DNA from: Yoonia sp. GPGPB17
GTDB taxonomy: Bacteria > Pseudomonadota > Alphaproteobacteria > Rhodobacterales > Rhodobacteraceae
DNA length: 64,000 nt
Direction of reading: 5' to 3'
Assembly: GCF_037892195.1 (NCBI RefSeq)
Contig: NZ_JATACI010000002.1
Location: 3,720,001-3,784,000 of the forward strand
The notes below the pieces were generated by a model. The model did not search any database and was not told the DNA's origin. It worked only from the letters and a program-made list of their open reading frames with translations. Of this stretch, positions 26,831-35,669 are shown one piece after another. Positions within the stretch are counted from its first letter, which is position 1. Every line of letters begins with the position of its first letter. Position numbers and translations under genes: made by a program.

Positions 26831-28206
26831 TTCTCTACCATCTGTTTTTGGGCCTCAATCCGTGCAATCTTACCCCGATCATTCTTGGGTATTTCAGTCA
26901 CAAACTCAATCTTGGAAGGTACCGCATCCGTGCGCGCGTTTTCACGGCACCATGCGATCAGTTCCATTGTGTCGAGAGTGTTTGACGTGGGGCGCACGAG
27001 TGCCGCCACTCTCTGACCCGAGATTGGATCTGGAATGCCGAAGCTGCAGGCCTCTGCGACGTGAGCGTGTCCCTCAAGCAGCATGTCCACTTCCTCTGCC
27101 AGAACTTTAATGCCAGCGACGTTGATTTCATTCTTGGTTCGTCCGACCAGGGTCAGTGACTGGTCTTTGGCAAGGTGTCCGAGGTCACCGGTCAACATAT
27201 AGTCGCCCAGCATAACTTCGCGTGTCTTTTCAGGATTGCGCCAGAACCCCAGCATCTGCCCTGGGCTTTTGACCGCTACCTGCCCTTCGCCGTGGCTATG
27301 TAAGCCGTTGTCACGCAACACCCGAAATTCGCCACCCCAGGGTTGGCCCACGTAGCCGTCGGAACGGCCAACGTCTGAGAATGCTCCGCCGGAAATCCAA
27401 TTGGCGGTTTCTGTCATGCCATAGGAGTTGAAAACAGCCTTAGTGCCACACCAGTTCGCTATGCTTTCCCATAGAGCGAGGGAAAGGGGGGCCGACCCGA
27501 CATGAACCCGCTGCATCGCGCCCTGAGGAGGCGGAGACGTCGCAAGGATCATCTTCCAAAACGACGGCACCGAACTGAAGAACGTGATCTCATGCTGGTC
27601 GAGCGTCGCTCCAAAGTTGGACATCTGAGGGATTTCGATTTTAGGCAAAAGCCAAAGGTGCTGTCCGGCGTAAAGTGCGGTCAAAGCATTCCCGATAAGA
27701 CCGTGCCCGAAGAAAAGAGGCAAAGTGCAGAGTGTGTTTTTCATCACGGTCGGCCCGATTGCAGTCAGGTTGGCTGCAAGCCGTTGGCGAAGACCATCAA
27801 TGCTATGCGTGACACCTTTGGGCGTGCCGGTCGTGCCAGATGTCATCAAGATGAGCGCAGCACCGTCTATGTCATAAAGGTGCTCTGCTTGCGGCGGCAA
27901 TTCTTTCATCGAGTTATCGTCCAACCAGAGCGCAGCCCCAGTCGTGGCAATGACGTTTTGCCGCTCACCTGCTTTGATGGCAGGGTTTACCATGACCGCA
28001 CAGGCGCCGCATTTCCAGACCGCAAAGAGACTCACAAGGCAATCGATGGGGTCCGACGTCGCAATTACCGCGCGAGAAGATTTGCCCGCTAGACAATCTC
28101 GAATTGCGGCTGCGCGCGCTTCAATAGCATCTAGAAATGCGTCTTTGTCACGATGCCGCCCAGATCTGACGCAAGTTATCTGCATTGTTTTGGGTAGGTT
28201 AAACAT
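26821..28206 (-). CDS. AMP-dependent acyl ligase (ANL superfamily)
   Basis: A 461-residue adenylate-forming enzyme. P-loop ILMTSGTTGTPKGVTHSIDG, YGMTETANWISGG, TGDLGHLAKDQSLTLVGRT with NEINVAGIKVLAEEVD, and the C-terminal catalytic Lys in IPKNDRGKIARIEAQ are all present. It would activate a carboxylic acid as acyl-AMP and pass it to CoA or, more likely given the operon, to the ACP at 25993-26229. It is shorter than long-chain acyl-CoA synthetases. The three genes form a compact activation-carrier-transfer set. GC is slightly below the surroundings. Confidence 0.85.
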   Translation of the reverse strand: MFNLPKTMQITCVRSGRHRDKDAFLDAIEARAAAIRDCLAGKSSRAVIATSDPIDCLVSLFAVWKCGACAVMVNPAIKAGERQNVIATTGAALWLDDNSMKELPPQAEHLYDIDGAALILMTSGTTGTPKGVTHSIDGLRQRLAANLTAIGPTVMKNTLCTLPLFFGHGLIGNALTALYAGQHLWLLPKIEIPQMSNFGATLDQHEITFFSSVPSFWKMILATSPPPQGAMQRVHVGSAPLSLALWESIANWCGTKAVFNSYGMTETANWISGGAFSDVGRSDGYVGQPWGGEFRVLRDNGLHSHGEGQVAVKSPGQMLGFWRNPEKTREVMLGDYMLTGDLGHLAKDQSLTLVGRTKNEINVAGIKVLAEEVDMLLEGHAHVAEACSFGIPDPISGQRVAALVRPTSNTLDTMELIAWCRENARTDAVPSKIEFVTEIPKNDRGKIARIEAQKQMVEKWF

Positions 28207-28399
28207 GATTTATTTCAACGTATTAGGCATCCTTGGGGGCATCAGTTTGTCTGCGATTTGAGCGCTTAGCAAGCGCCGTTGCTTTAGCGCTTAGGCGTAG
28301 CGTGGCCAAAGCAGTTCAAAGTTAACTTTTTGTTGTGTGAAGTTAAGCCTAGGCTTAGTTTTGGCGCAACTTTTGATTGGTTGGAAGATGGAGTTATCG

Positions 28400-28681
28400 A
28401 TGATCAAACGAATTAAAACTGGTGTCTCAGCTATTGCTGCGCTTGCTTTGACAGGCACAGCCGTATCTGCTGGCGGTCTGGCTGATGAAATTGTTGAAGC
28501 ACCCGTCGCGGTCGAAGACCCTGTTGCAGCAGCACCTGCTAGCAGCGTTCCTGGGTGGGTCATTCCTGTGGCGATTTTGGCACTTGTGATCGGTGTTGTG
28601 GCCAGCAGCGACGATGACGATGACGATGATGGTGGCGACGAAAAGATGGGCGGTGGGCTTGGTCCAAAGAAAAATCAGTAG
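28400..28681 (+). CDS. secreted or membrane-anchored protein with a poly-Asp run
   Basis: A 93-residue protein: signal peptide MIKRIKTGVSAIAALALTG ending near VSA, then an Ala/Pro/Glu-rich linker. It continues with a transmembrane helix (GWVIPVAILALVIGVVASS) followed directly by seven Asp and a Gly-rich tail. The architecture resembles small Roseobacter envelope proteins of unknown role. GGAG six bases before the ATG supports this start. It is divergent from the ligase operon, with which it shares a 190-base intergenic region. Confidence 0.55.
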   Translation: MIKRIKTGVSAIAALALTGTAVSAGGLADEIVEAPVAVEDPVAAAPASSVPGWVIPVAILALVIGVVASSDDDDDDDGGDEKMGGGLGPKKNQ

Positions 28682-29088
28682 CTGCTAACCAGTGTTGTGT
28701 TGTTGAGCTCAGGCCTCATAGCCACATAGATGACGGCGGGGGCGGGGGCTAAAAGGTTCACGCCCCTGCCGCGGTACTGGTTGATGTTCACATAGGTTGC
28801 ATCAATCGTTGTGATCTTTTCCTCACCGTACGCGGTGGCCCGACCTACTCGCATCTGGGCAACGACGCTGTTTCACTTTGCCAATTCCTGCGGTTTTTAG
28901 AGCGGTTTTGTGTGGCCCATGGGCGCAGCCGCGTCGTGCCAGCATAAGCTATTGCGATTGACGAAGATAATCCCGCCCAGCTCGCGCCGGGTATAGACGC
29001 GAGGCTTGCTGTGAGGCGTCGGGGAGCAGGCTCAACACGCGCGATCTGCCCATCTGGACCTTGTGTTGGACAGGTCGCCGCATAGGTT
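28682..29088. other. gene-poor stretch with decayed coding traces
   Basis: No intact gene. On the minus strand two pieces look protein-like in different frames. One reads KPRVYTRRELGGIIFVNRNS. The other reads EEKITTIDATYVNINQYRG and ends at a stop near 28680. They are separated by stops. This may be one or two degraded genes or a gene broken by sequence errors. Confidence 0.3.
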
Positions 29089-29445
29089 TCACCCTCCCGA
29101 CACTCCATCCAAGTAAACCCGCACCGCATCCTGCACCCGCCGGAACCGGTCTCCACCCAGCTTCGTCCCACCGAACCACCGGGTCACCACAATGATGTGG
29201 CCTTCCAGCCCTTCGCGTTCCAGCATCCGCAGGATCACCATGCCTGCGCCGCTTTCGCCGTCGTCGTTCTTCAACGGCCCATCCGGCAGCAGAACCGCCC
29301 ATGTGTTATGCGTCGCTTTGGCGAACTTCTTGCGGCGGCACAGCGATTTGACAAAAGCCTTGGCCTCATCCGCTGACCCCACAGGCCCTCCTGCGACCGC
29401 ATATTTTGAACCGCGGTCGCTCAGGACATTTTCGATAACCTTCAG
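29089..29445 (-). CDS. YigZ/IMPACT-family N-terminal domain protein
   Basis: A protein of about 118 residues matching the N-terminal UPF0029 domain of YigZ/IMPACT: RKKFAKATHNTWAVLLPDG, DDGESGAGMVILRMLERE and TRWFGGTKLGGDRFRRVQDA are family blocks. The C-terminal domain of full YigZ is absent, as in the short alphaproteobacterial form. The homologous N-terminus (IENVLSDRGSKYAVAGGP) continues past the in-frame GTG at 29382 up to a CTG at 29445. No ATG exists in frame, so the start is uncertain: a CTG, or an ATG lost to a sequence error. Confidence 0.72.
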   Translation of the reverse strand: MKVIENVLSDRGSKYAVAGGPVGSADEAKAFVKSLCRRKKFAKATHNTWAVLLPDGPLKNDDGESGAGMVILRMLEREGLEGHIIVVTRWFGGTKLGGDRFRRVQDAVRVYLDGVSGG

Positions 29446-29460
29446 GGAACCGCCCTCGGA

Positions 29461-29695
29461 TCAGGATGTGACCTCGCGGGCAGCGCCATAGTTGCAGCCG
29501 CTGTGGCCGCTAAGGCCTTTCATGGGTGATGTGGCGTCGGCCACTGCGGCGCAGGCGCTTGCCGTATCATCCCACGCCATCCCCACAGGGCAGCTTTGGG
29601 ATTGGGCGACCGGTTCGGTCGGGGCTAAGCAGTGTCGTGTCTTGGGCGTATGCGGCCATTGGCAATAGGGCCAGGGCAAGTACTGTGAGACGCAT
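29461..29695 (-). CDS. small secreted hypothetical protein, interrupted by a GCTTAGC scar
   Basis: The first frame gives a signal peptide (MRLTVLALALLPMAAYAQDT). The second frame carries a Cys-containing mature part (CPVGMAWDDTASACAAVADA, then GLSGHSGCNYGAAREVTS). The frames meet at 29624-29630, where the coding strand reads GCTTAGC. Reading GCCGGC instead gives QDTTLPAPTEPVAQSQSC, a smooth junction. About 77 residues, probably periplasmic. AGGAGG precedes the start. The function is unknown. Confidence 0.5.
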
Positions 29696-29773
29696 CATGT
29701 CCTCCTACGGTTAGCTAATTAAATAACGGTAGCCCAATCGCACGATTTTTCAACCTGTGCATCTTTGCATTGC

Positions 29774-29787
29774 TTGACCCACATCAA
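29774..29787. promoter_or_regulatory. FNR-type box upstream of ppk2
   Basis: TTGAC-CCAC-ATCAA fits TTGAY-N4-RTCAA. It lies 57 bases before the ppk2 ATG and could equally serve the divergent secreted-protein gene, whose start is 79 bases away. Confidence 0.55.
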
Positions 29788-29843
29788 GGTAATCAAACCG
29801 CATTTTTGCTATGGCCGCGCGATGCAAAAAGAAGGAGAGGGAC

Positions 29844-30712
29844 ATGAAAGATACCGCTGTTGAGACCAAACCAAAGCCACGCAAACGCAGCCGACCTGCG
29901 CGCCTGCCTAAGATCGCCCGACGCCCCTATGAGGCTGAAAAAGCCGAGTTGCAGGCCGAGCTTTTGAAGGTGCAGCTTTGGGCGCAAGAGACAGGTCAGC
30001 GCTTTGTCCTGCTCTTTGAAGGCCGTGATGCGGCTTAAGCAAGGGCGGTACAATCAAGCGCTTCACAGAGCACCTTAACCCCCGTGCGGCCCGCGTCGTT
30101 GCCCTGAACAAACCAACGGATGAAGAACGCGGCCAATGGTATTTCCAACGCTATGTCAACCATCTGCCGACATCGGGCGAAATGGTTCTCTATGACCGCA
30201 GCTGGTACAACCGCGCCGGTGTTGAGCGCGTCATGGGGTTTTGTGAGCCTGAGGAATACCTCGAATTCATGCGCCAGACACCAGAGGTCGAGCGGATGCT
30301 GACGCGGTCGGGTATCCGCCTTTATAAATACTGGTTCTCGGTGACGCAGGATGAGCAGAAACGCCGCTTTGAATCCCGCGCCACTGACCCTCTGAAACAG
30401 TGGAAGCTGTCACCGATTGACAAGGCCAGCCTTGATAAATGGGAAGACTACACCGAAGCCAAAGAGGCGATGTTCTTTTACACCGATACGGCTGACGCCC
30501 CCTGGACCGTGGTGAAATCCAATGACAAGAAACGCGCGCGGCTTAACTGCATGCGTCATTTCCTGTCGACGCTGGATTATCCCGGCAAGGACTACGCCAT
30601 CGCCCAACCGCCGCAGCCCGAGATTGTAGGCAGCGCAAAGAAGGTCATCCATCGGGCCGATCACATTCTGGGCACAGCACTGCATCCTGAAACGCGACGG
30701 GTGAAGGTATAA
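29844..30712 (+). CDS. ppk2: polyphosphate kinase 2, interrupted by a GCTTAAGC scar
   Basis: A PPK2-family enzyme moving phosphate between polyphosphate and nucleoside diphosphates. The Walker A region should read FEGRDAAGKGGTIKRFTEHL, but between GRDAA and KGGTI the sequence has GCTTAAGC (30033-30040) where the Gly codon is required, introducing a stop and shifting the frame. Downstream, VLYDRSWYNRAGVERVMGF (Walker B and lid Arg residues), RLYKYWFSVTQDEQKRRFES and KWKLSP-type (QWKLSPIDKASLDKWEDYTE) motifs are intact. Repaired length is about 289 residues, normal for class I PPK2. AAGGAG precedes the start at 29844. An FNR-type box sits upstream. Confidence 0.88.
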
Positions 30713-30761
30713 AGGCGCTGCCCCGCTTGCGGCCTGATACCACTTAGCTTTAAACCGGGGC

Positions 30762-32003
30762 ATGGCCATACGGCAGTCTTTCACACGACAGCAGGTTTTC
30801 GTCCTTTTCATCTGTGTAGCGATCTTTGCGCTTGGACAGTTTCATCGTGCATCCGGCGGGGTGTTTACGCCGATCCTGATGGACCGTTTCGCGCTTTCGA
30901 CGGCGACGGTTGGCGGCTTGGTTTCGGCCATGTTCTTTGCGACGATTGCGGCGCAACTGCCCTTTGGCCTGGCTTTGGACCGTATCGGGCCGCGTGTCGT
31001 GCTGGGCACATGTGTCCTGATCATTGCCCTTGGCACTGGTGTATTCGCGATTGCGCCCAGCTTTGATCTGGCCCTGCTGTCACGGATCATGATCGGCATC
31101 GGGTTGGCTGCAATGGGGGCCGCCACCCATGTGATCATTGCGCGAAACTTCACAGCCAAGGATTTTGGATATATCGGCGGCCTTGTCGTCACCTTGGGCG
31201 GCGTTGGTGGGCTTTTGGGTACATATCCATTGGCTGTCGCGTTAGAGTATCTGCCTTGGGCGACGGTCTTTGGCGGTGTGGCCTGTATCACGCTGGCGCT
31301 GGCGTGGCCTGTTTTTCACCTTGTACGGCCCGGCCCTGCCGCCGCCGATGATCATCAAGACCCGACCGGGGGCGTGCATGGTGGCTATCTCACACTGCTG
31401 CGCCAACCTGAATTTCTAAAAATTCTGACCCTCGGCGCGGTCACCTATGCGCCAATCACAACGATCACGGGTCTTTGGGGCGGGCCCTTTCTGCAAGACG
31501 TGGCCAATCTCTCTGCCGGACAATCGGGGGCTGTGCTGCTGCTCCTTTTCGCGGCAACCATCGCGGCGGGATACGTCTTTGGATCGCTGGACCGGTATGT
31601 CGCCTCGCGAAGGGCGCTGATCTGCGCCGCATTCGCCGCCTCATGCGGCAGCCTCTTCGCCTTGGCGGCGTTCGCCAAGCCACCGGTCGCACTGTCGATC
31701 TTATTGCTGGTGATCATGGTGTTCAGCCAGCAATTCTACATCCCCCTCAGCGCCCACATGCGCAAGAGTGTCGAAGACAATCTGCTGGGGCGGGCATCGA
31801 CGCTACTGTCGCTCATATCCGTCGCAGCGATCCCGGCAATGCAACTGGCCTTTGGTGCCATTCTGGATGTGACGGCCAAATGGGGCTTTGCGACGCCAGA
31901 TCAATACCGGACGGCCTTCGGCGCGATGGGCGCTGTGATCCTTGGCGCCGGGTTGCTTTATCTGACGTCACGCAACATCAATGATGATGCGCAAGATGGT
32001 TAG
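30762..32003 (+). CDS. MFS transporter
   Basis: A 413-residue major facilitator protein with about twelve transmembrane helices. FHRASGGVFTPILMDRFAL leads into the second helix, and GLALDRIGPRVVLGTC is the loop 2-3 motif (G-x-x-x-D-R-x-G-R-R type). YVASRRALICAAFAASCGS carries the equivalent loop in the second half. The substrate cannot be predicted. It follows ppk2 by 50 bases but a functional link is not evident. Confidence 0.85.
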   Translation: MAIRQSFTRQQVFVLFICVAIFALGQFHRASGGVFTPILMDRFALSTATVGGLVSAMFFATIAAQLPFGLALDRIGPRVVLGTCVLIIALGTGVFAIAPSFDLALLSRIMIGIGLAAMGAATHVIIARNFTAKDFGYIGGLVVTLGGVGGLLGTYPLAVALEYLPWATVFGGVACITLALAWPVFHLVRPGPAAADDHQDPTGGVHGGYLTLLRQPEFLKILTLGAVTYAPITTITGLWGGPFLQDVANLSAGQSGAVLLLLFAATIAAGYVFGSLDRYVASRRALICAAFAASCGSLFALAAFAKPPVALSILLLVIMVFSQQFYIPLSAHMRKSVEDNLLGRASTLLSLISVAAIPAMQLAFGAILDVTAKWGFATPDQYRTAFGAMGAVILGAGLLYLTSRNINDDAQDG

Positions 32004-32007
32004 CAGA

Positions 32008-32262
32008 TCAGGCTTGGCGCAGCTCAGCGAAAGTCTCACGGTTCACGCAGTAGGCTGGCGCCTGATCAACATGTGCCGTTTCAGCCAGCAAGCGATCGCA
32101 TTTTTCCACCTGTTCGCATCCCCGACAGCCGGTAATCATATCGGCATATTCGGCGATGTTGATTTTATCCTCATCCAATGCGGTCGACAGATCGACATCA
32201 CACGCCTTGGCCATCTTAATGACCCGCCAAAAGTGATCGCGTATATCCCCTAGGGTTTGCAT
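32008..32262 (-). CDS. DUF6455 family protein
   Basis: An 84-residue protein with GDIRDHFWRVIKMAKACDVD, a conserved pair of Cys in ITGCRGCEQVEKCDRLL, and a late Cys in APAYCVNRETFAEL. This is the pattern of the DUF6455 proteins widespread in Rhodobacteraceae. Function is unknown; the Cys cluster might bind a metal or haem. GGAGG eight bases before the ATG at 32262 decides this start over upstream Met codons. A weak FNR-type box lies 57-70 bases above. Confidence 0.7.
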   Translation of the reverse strand: MQTLGDIRDHFWRVIKMAKACDVDLSTALDEDKINIAEYADMITGCRGCEQVEKCDRLLAETAHVDQAPAYCVNRETFAELRQA

Positions 32263-32318
32263 TTCCAAGCCTCCGGTTGCGGATGGCGTTGTCATAACAG
32301 CCCGGAAAAACAAAAACC

Positions 32319-32332
32319 TTGCGCTAGATCAA
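32319..32332. promoter_or_regulatory. imperfect FNR-type box upstream of the DUF6455 gene
   Basis: TTGCG-CTAG-ATCAA; on the minus strand it reads TTGAT-CTAG-CGCAA, one mismatch from TTGAY-N4-RTCAA. It is oriented 57-70 bases upstream of the DUF6455 start at 32262. Confidence 0.35.
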
Positions 32333-32460
32333 GTCATCGCCCGCACCCGAAATCACGGCACTTTGCGGTGTTGGGTCGCCATATCACAGGTTGACGGTAC
32401 CCCGCGTCTTCTTCTTAAAACACCAAAGCCCCGCCAAACATGCCGCAAAGGATCACCTCT

Positions 32461-33309
32461 ATGTCTGATAGTCTCGCTCTTTTGGGTGTCAAAGGCGGCC
32501 CGGCCATTCGTCCGGGTTCCAACATGCCGACGGCCATGCTGTTGAAACTTGCCGGGAAAACCATTCTTGTCGATGCCGGGCTGGGCGTCACACGTGGCAT
32601 TTGCGACCAAGGCGTCGCACTAACCGAAATCGACCTGATCGTGATCACACACCTGCACTCTGATCACTACCTCGAACTCGGGCCCTTCTTTCACACGGCG
32701 TGGACAGCCGGGCTTAATCGCACAATCACTGTGATCGGTCCAAAGGGTCTGGATACCTATTGGACAGGCTTCCAAGACAGCATGCGTTTCGACATTGACC
32801 TGCGCATACGCGACGAAGGGCGCTGCGATTTCGATGGCCTTGCCGACATCCAGATCATTCAGGACACGATGACCTTTGGCGACATCACGCTGCGCACAAT
32901 GCGCAACCTCCATCCACCGATCATCGACACATTTGCACTGCGCTTTGAGGCAGGCGGCAAAGCCGTCGTCCTCTCCGGCGACACCGCCTACATGGATGAC
33001 ATGGCCCCATTCGCCAAAGGTGCCGACCTGTTGGTCCATGAAGCCATGCTGCGCGACGGGGTCGAGGCGCTCTGCGCCCTTATGACAAACGGTGATGAGC
33101 GCTTGCGCATCCACATCTTGCGCAGTCATACCGATGCCGTCGATGTTGGCCGCATCGCGAAGGATGCAAATGTAAGACAACTGGCGCTCAACCACATGGT
33201 GCCCGACGGTGACCCTGACTTCACCGATCACCATTGGGAAACCGAGGTGCGCAGGCATTGGACCGGTCCCTTTCATTTTGGTAAGGATGGTATGAAGATC
33301 GCGTTCTAA
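32461..33309 (+). CDS. MBL-fold metallo-hydrolase
   Basis: A 282-residue metallo-beta-lactamase fold hydrolase of the RNase Z/AtsA-like branch. The metal motif HxHxDH appears as VITHLHSDHYLELGPFFHTA, then VVLSGDTAYMDDMAPFAKGA (Asp ligand) and LALNHMVPDGDPDF (C-terminal His). No signal peptide. The substrate is unknown. It starts at 32461 after AAGGAT and is followed 35 bases later by a VOC protein, with which it may be co-transcribed. Confidence 0.85.
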   Translation: MSDSLALLGVKGGPAIRPGSNMPTAMLLKLAGKTILVDAGLGVTRGICDQGVALTEIDLIVITHLHSDHYLELGPFFHTAWTAGLNRTITVIGPKGLDTYWTGFQDSMRFDIDLRIRDEGRCDFDGLADIQIIQDTMTFGDITLRTMRNLHPPIIDTFALRFEAGGKAVVLSGDTAYMDDMAPFAKGADLLVHEAMLRDGVEALCALMTNGDERLRIHILRSHTDAVDVGRIAKDANVRQLALNHMVPDGDPDFTDHHWETEVRRHWTGPFHFGKDGMKIAF

Positions 33310-33344
33310 CAGCGACATACAGTTCAGCTTCAGCGGAGGCAGCA

Positions 33345-33716
33345 ATAGTTAACGTTCTGGGTATCGGCGGCATCTTTTTTCGGGCGAAGGACCCCGAGGC
33401 ACTTAGCCTTTGGTACGAAACGACATTCGGCATCGCCAAGGTCACCGACAGCTACGACGACCCGGTCTGGACGCAAGAAGGCGGGACAACCGTCTTCGCG
33501 CCGTTCAAAAAGGACACCACCTATTTCGGACGCCCCAAGCAACAATGGATGATTAACTTCCGGGTCGATGATCTGGACGCCGCGGTTGCTGCGCTGGACG
33601 TGGCGGGCATCGCCGTCAAGGTCGCGCCCGAACGCTACCCCAACGGGCGATTTGCGCGGCTGGAGGACCCAGAAGGCAATCCCATAGAACTCTGGCAAGA
33701 GATGCCGCCACCATAG
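33345..33716 (+). CDS. VOC (glyoxalase-like) family protein with non-standard start
   Basis: An open frame of about 122 residues clearly encodes a vicinal-oxygen-chelate protein: VLGIGGIFFRAKDPEALSLW, GGTTVFAPFKKDTTYFG, WMINFRVDDLDAAVAALDVA and RLEDPEGNPIELWQE are the usual order. No ATG, GTG or TTG lies at the beginning. GGAGG is followed at the right spacing by ATA (33345-33347), which suggests either an ATA start or an ATG misread. The function is unknown, in the glyoxalase or dioxygenase superfamily. It follows the MBL gene. Confidence 0.72.
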   Translation: MVNVLGIGGIFFRAKDPEALSLWYETTFGIAKVTDSYDDPVWTQEGGTTVFAPFKKDTTYFGRPKQQWMINFRVDDLDAAVAALDVAGIAVKVAPERYPNGRFARLEDPEGNPIELWQEMPPP

Positions 33717-33805
33717 GGCCGACGTACCAATCCGGCACGCATTGCCCCTGCCCGATACCCCGGCTATCAAGGGCCAAACTCAATTCCAGCGCGGAGCGTC
33801 CCCCA

Positions 33806-35460
33806 ATGGCTGCCAATCAATTCGTCTACTTCATGGACGGCGTGTCCAAAACCTATCCCGGCGGGAAAAAGGTGTTTGAAAACATCCGGCTGAACTTTCT
33901 GCCCGGCGTGAAAATCGGTGTGGTTGGCGTGAACGGCACTGGTAAATCGACGCTGATGCGGATTATGGCCGGGCAAGACAAGGACTTCGCGGGCGAAGCA
34001 TGGGCGGCCGAAGGGGCGCGCGTCGGCTATCTGCCGCAAGAACCGGAACTCGACCCAAACCTGACCGTGCGTGAAAATGTCATGCTCGGCGTGGCCGACA
34101 AAAAGGCGATTTTGGACCGCTACAACGAAGTGGCGATGAACTATTCCGAAGAAACCGCAGATGAAATGGCGGCCCTGCAAGACCAGATCGACAGCCAGAA
34201 CCTCTGGGACCTGGACGCACAGATCGACATCTCGATGGAGGCGCTCCGATGTCCACCAGACGATGCCGATGTCACGACCTTATCCGGAGGTGAAAAACGC
34301 CGTGTGGCCCTATGCCAGCTGCTGCTGGATGCCCCTGACATGCTGCTCTTGGACGAACCGACCAACCACCTTGACGCCGAAACCATTGCTTGGCTGCAAC
34401 AGCACCTGATTGATTACAAAGGCACAATCCTGATCGTTACCCACGACCGCTACTTCCTGGATGCGATCACCGGTTGGATTTTGGAACTGGATCGTGGGTC
34501 TGGTATCCCGCACGAGGGCAACTATTCCAGCTGGCTGGAGGCCAAGGCAAAGCGTCTGGAACGCGAAGCCAAAGACGACAAATCCAAGCAGCGCACATTG
34601 GCACGCGAACTCGAATGGATGCGGCAAGGGGCCAAGGCACGGCAAGCCAAATCCAAGGCACGGATCGCGGCCTACAACGAAATGGCCAACCAGTCCGAGC
34701 GTGAAAAAATGGGCCGCGCTCAGATCATTATTCCAAACGGCCCCCGTTTGGGCTCCAAGGTCATCGAAGTGGACGGTCTGAAGAAGGCCATGGGCGATAA
34801 GCTCCTGATCGAGGACCTGTCCTTCGATTTGCCCCCGGCGGCATCGTTGGCGTGATCGGGCCAAACGGCGCGGGTAAATCAACGCTGTTTTCCATGCTGA
34901 CAGGGCAAGCCGAACCTGACGAAGGATCCGTCACTTACGGCGACACTGTGAAACTTTCCTACGTCGACCAATCTCGTGACGCGCTGAACCCCGACACCAC
35001 CGTCTGGGAAGAGATCAGTGGTGGCGCGGAAATCATCGAGTTGGGTGACGCCTCCATGAACTCGCGCGCCTACTGTTCTGCCTTCAACTTCAAGGGTGGC
35101 GATCAGCAAAAGAAAGTAGGGCTGCTGTCGGGTGGTGAACGCAACCGCGTGCATATGGCGAAATTGCTGAAGTCCGGCGGCAATGTCCTGCTGCTGGACG
35201 AACCGACCAACGATTTGGACGTCGAAACGCTACGCGCGCTCGAAGACGCATTGGTCAGCTTTGCGGGTTGTGCCGTCGTGATCAGCCACGACCGTTTTTT
35301 CCTCGATCGTATCTGCACGCACATACTCGCCTTTGAAGGGGATGCCCATGTGGAATGGTTCCAGGGCGCGTTTACGGATTACGAAGAGGACAAGAAGGCA
35401 AGGCTGGGGGCTGATGCATTGGAGCCAAAACGGATGAAGCACAAGAAGTTCGTGCGGTAA
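33806..35460 (+). CDS. ettA: energy-dependent translational throttle protein EttA, interrupted by an apparent frameshift
   Basis: An ABC-F ATPase of about 551 residues that binds the ribosomal E site and gates elongation by ATP level. Two ABC domains: Walker [14 protein letters not shown] with signature [13 protein letters not shown], and [13 protein letters not shown] with [13 protein letters not shown]. The linker ([20 protein letters not shown]) and the [12 protein letters not shown] arm are the EttA type. The frame breaks at a C5 run (34832-34836); one added C gives [18 protein letters not shown]. The break lies between the linker and the second Walker A and is probably a sequencing loss. 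Confidence 0.92.
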
Positions 35461-35669
35461 GTGCGGAGCGCGGGCGTCTAGCAATACTAAACCTTTTGTG
35501 CGCAATAGCGATAAAGCACAACGGTGGGGCGCTAAGCCGACCTCGAGGACGCTGCGGTATGGGTCCTGTTGGGCAGGGCCTGCGCCACACATCCAACGCT
35601 GCTTATGTGGGGGACGTTGCAAAAGCGGCCTCCGGGGGAGGTCGACCGCTGCCTAGCGTTGGCCGAGCG

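Noticed and set aside
28262..28276. GCGCTT-AGC-AAGCGC hairpin between the ligase operon and the poly-Asp gene
   Set aside because: The stem is only six pairs with no T tract and lies in a divergent promoter region. It also contains the GCTTAGC string, so the sequence itself may be unreliable.
35461..35669. Possible short coding frame between ettA and the HEPN-like gene
   Set aside because: The frame has low-complexity Gly/Arg composition and no start or family. No gene supported.
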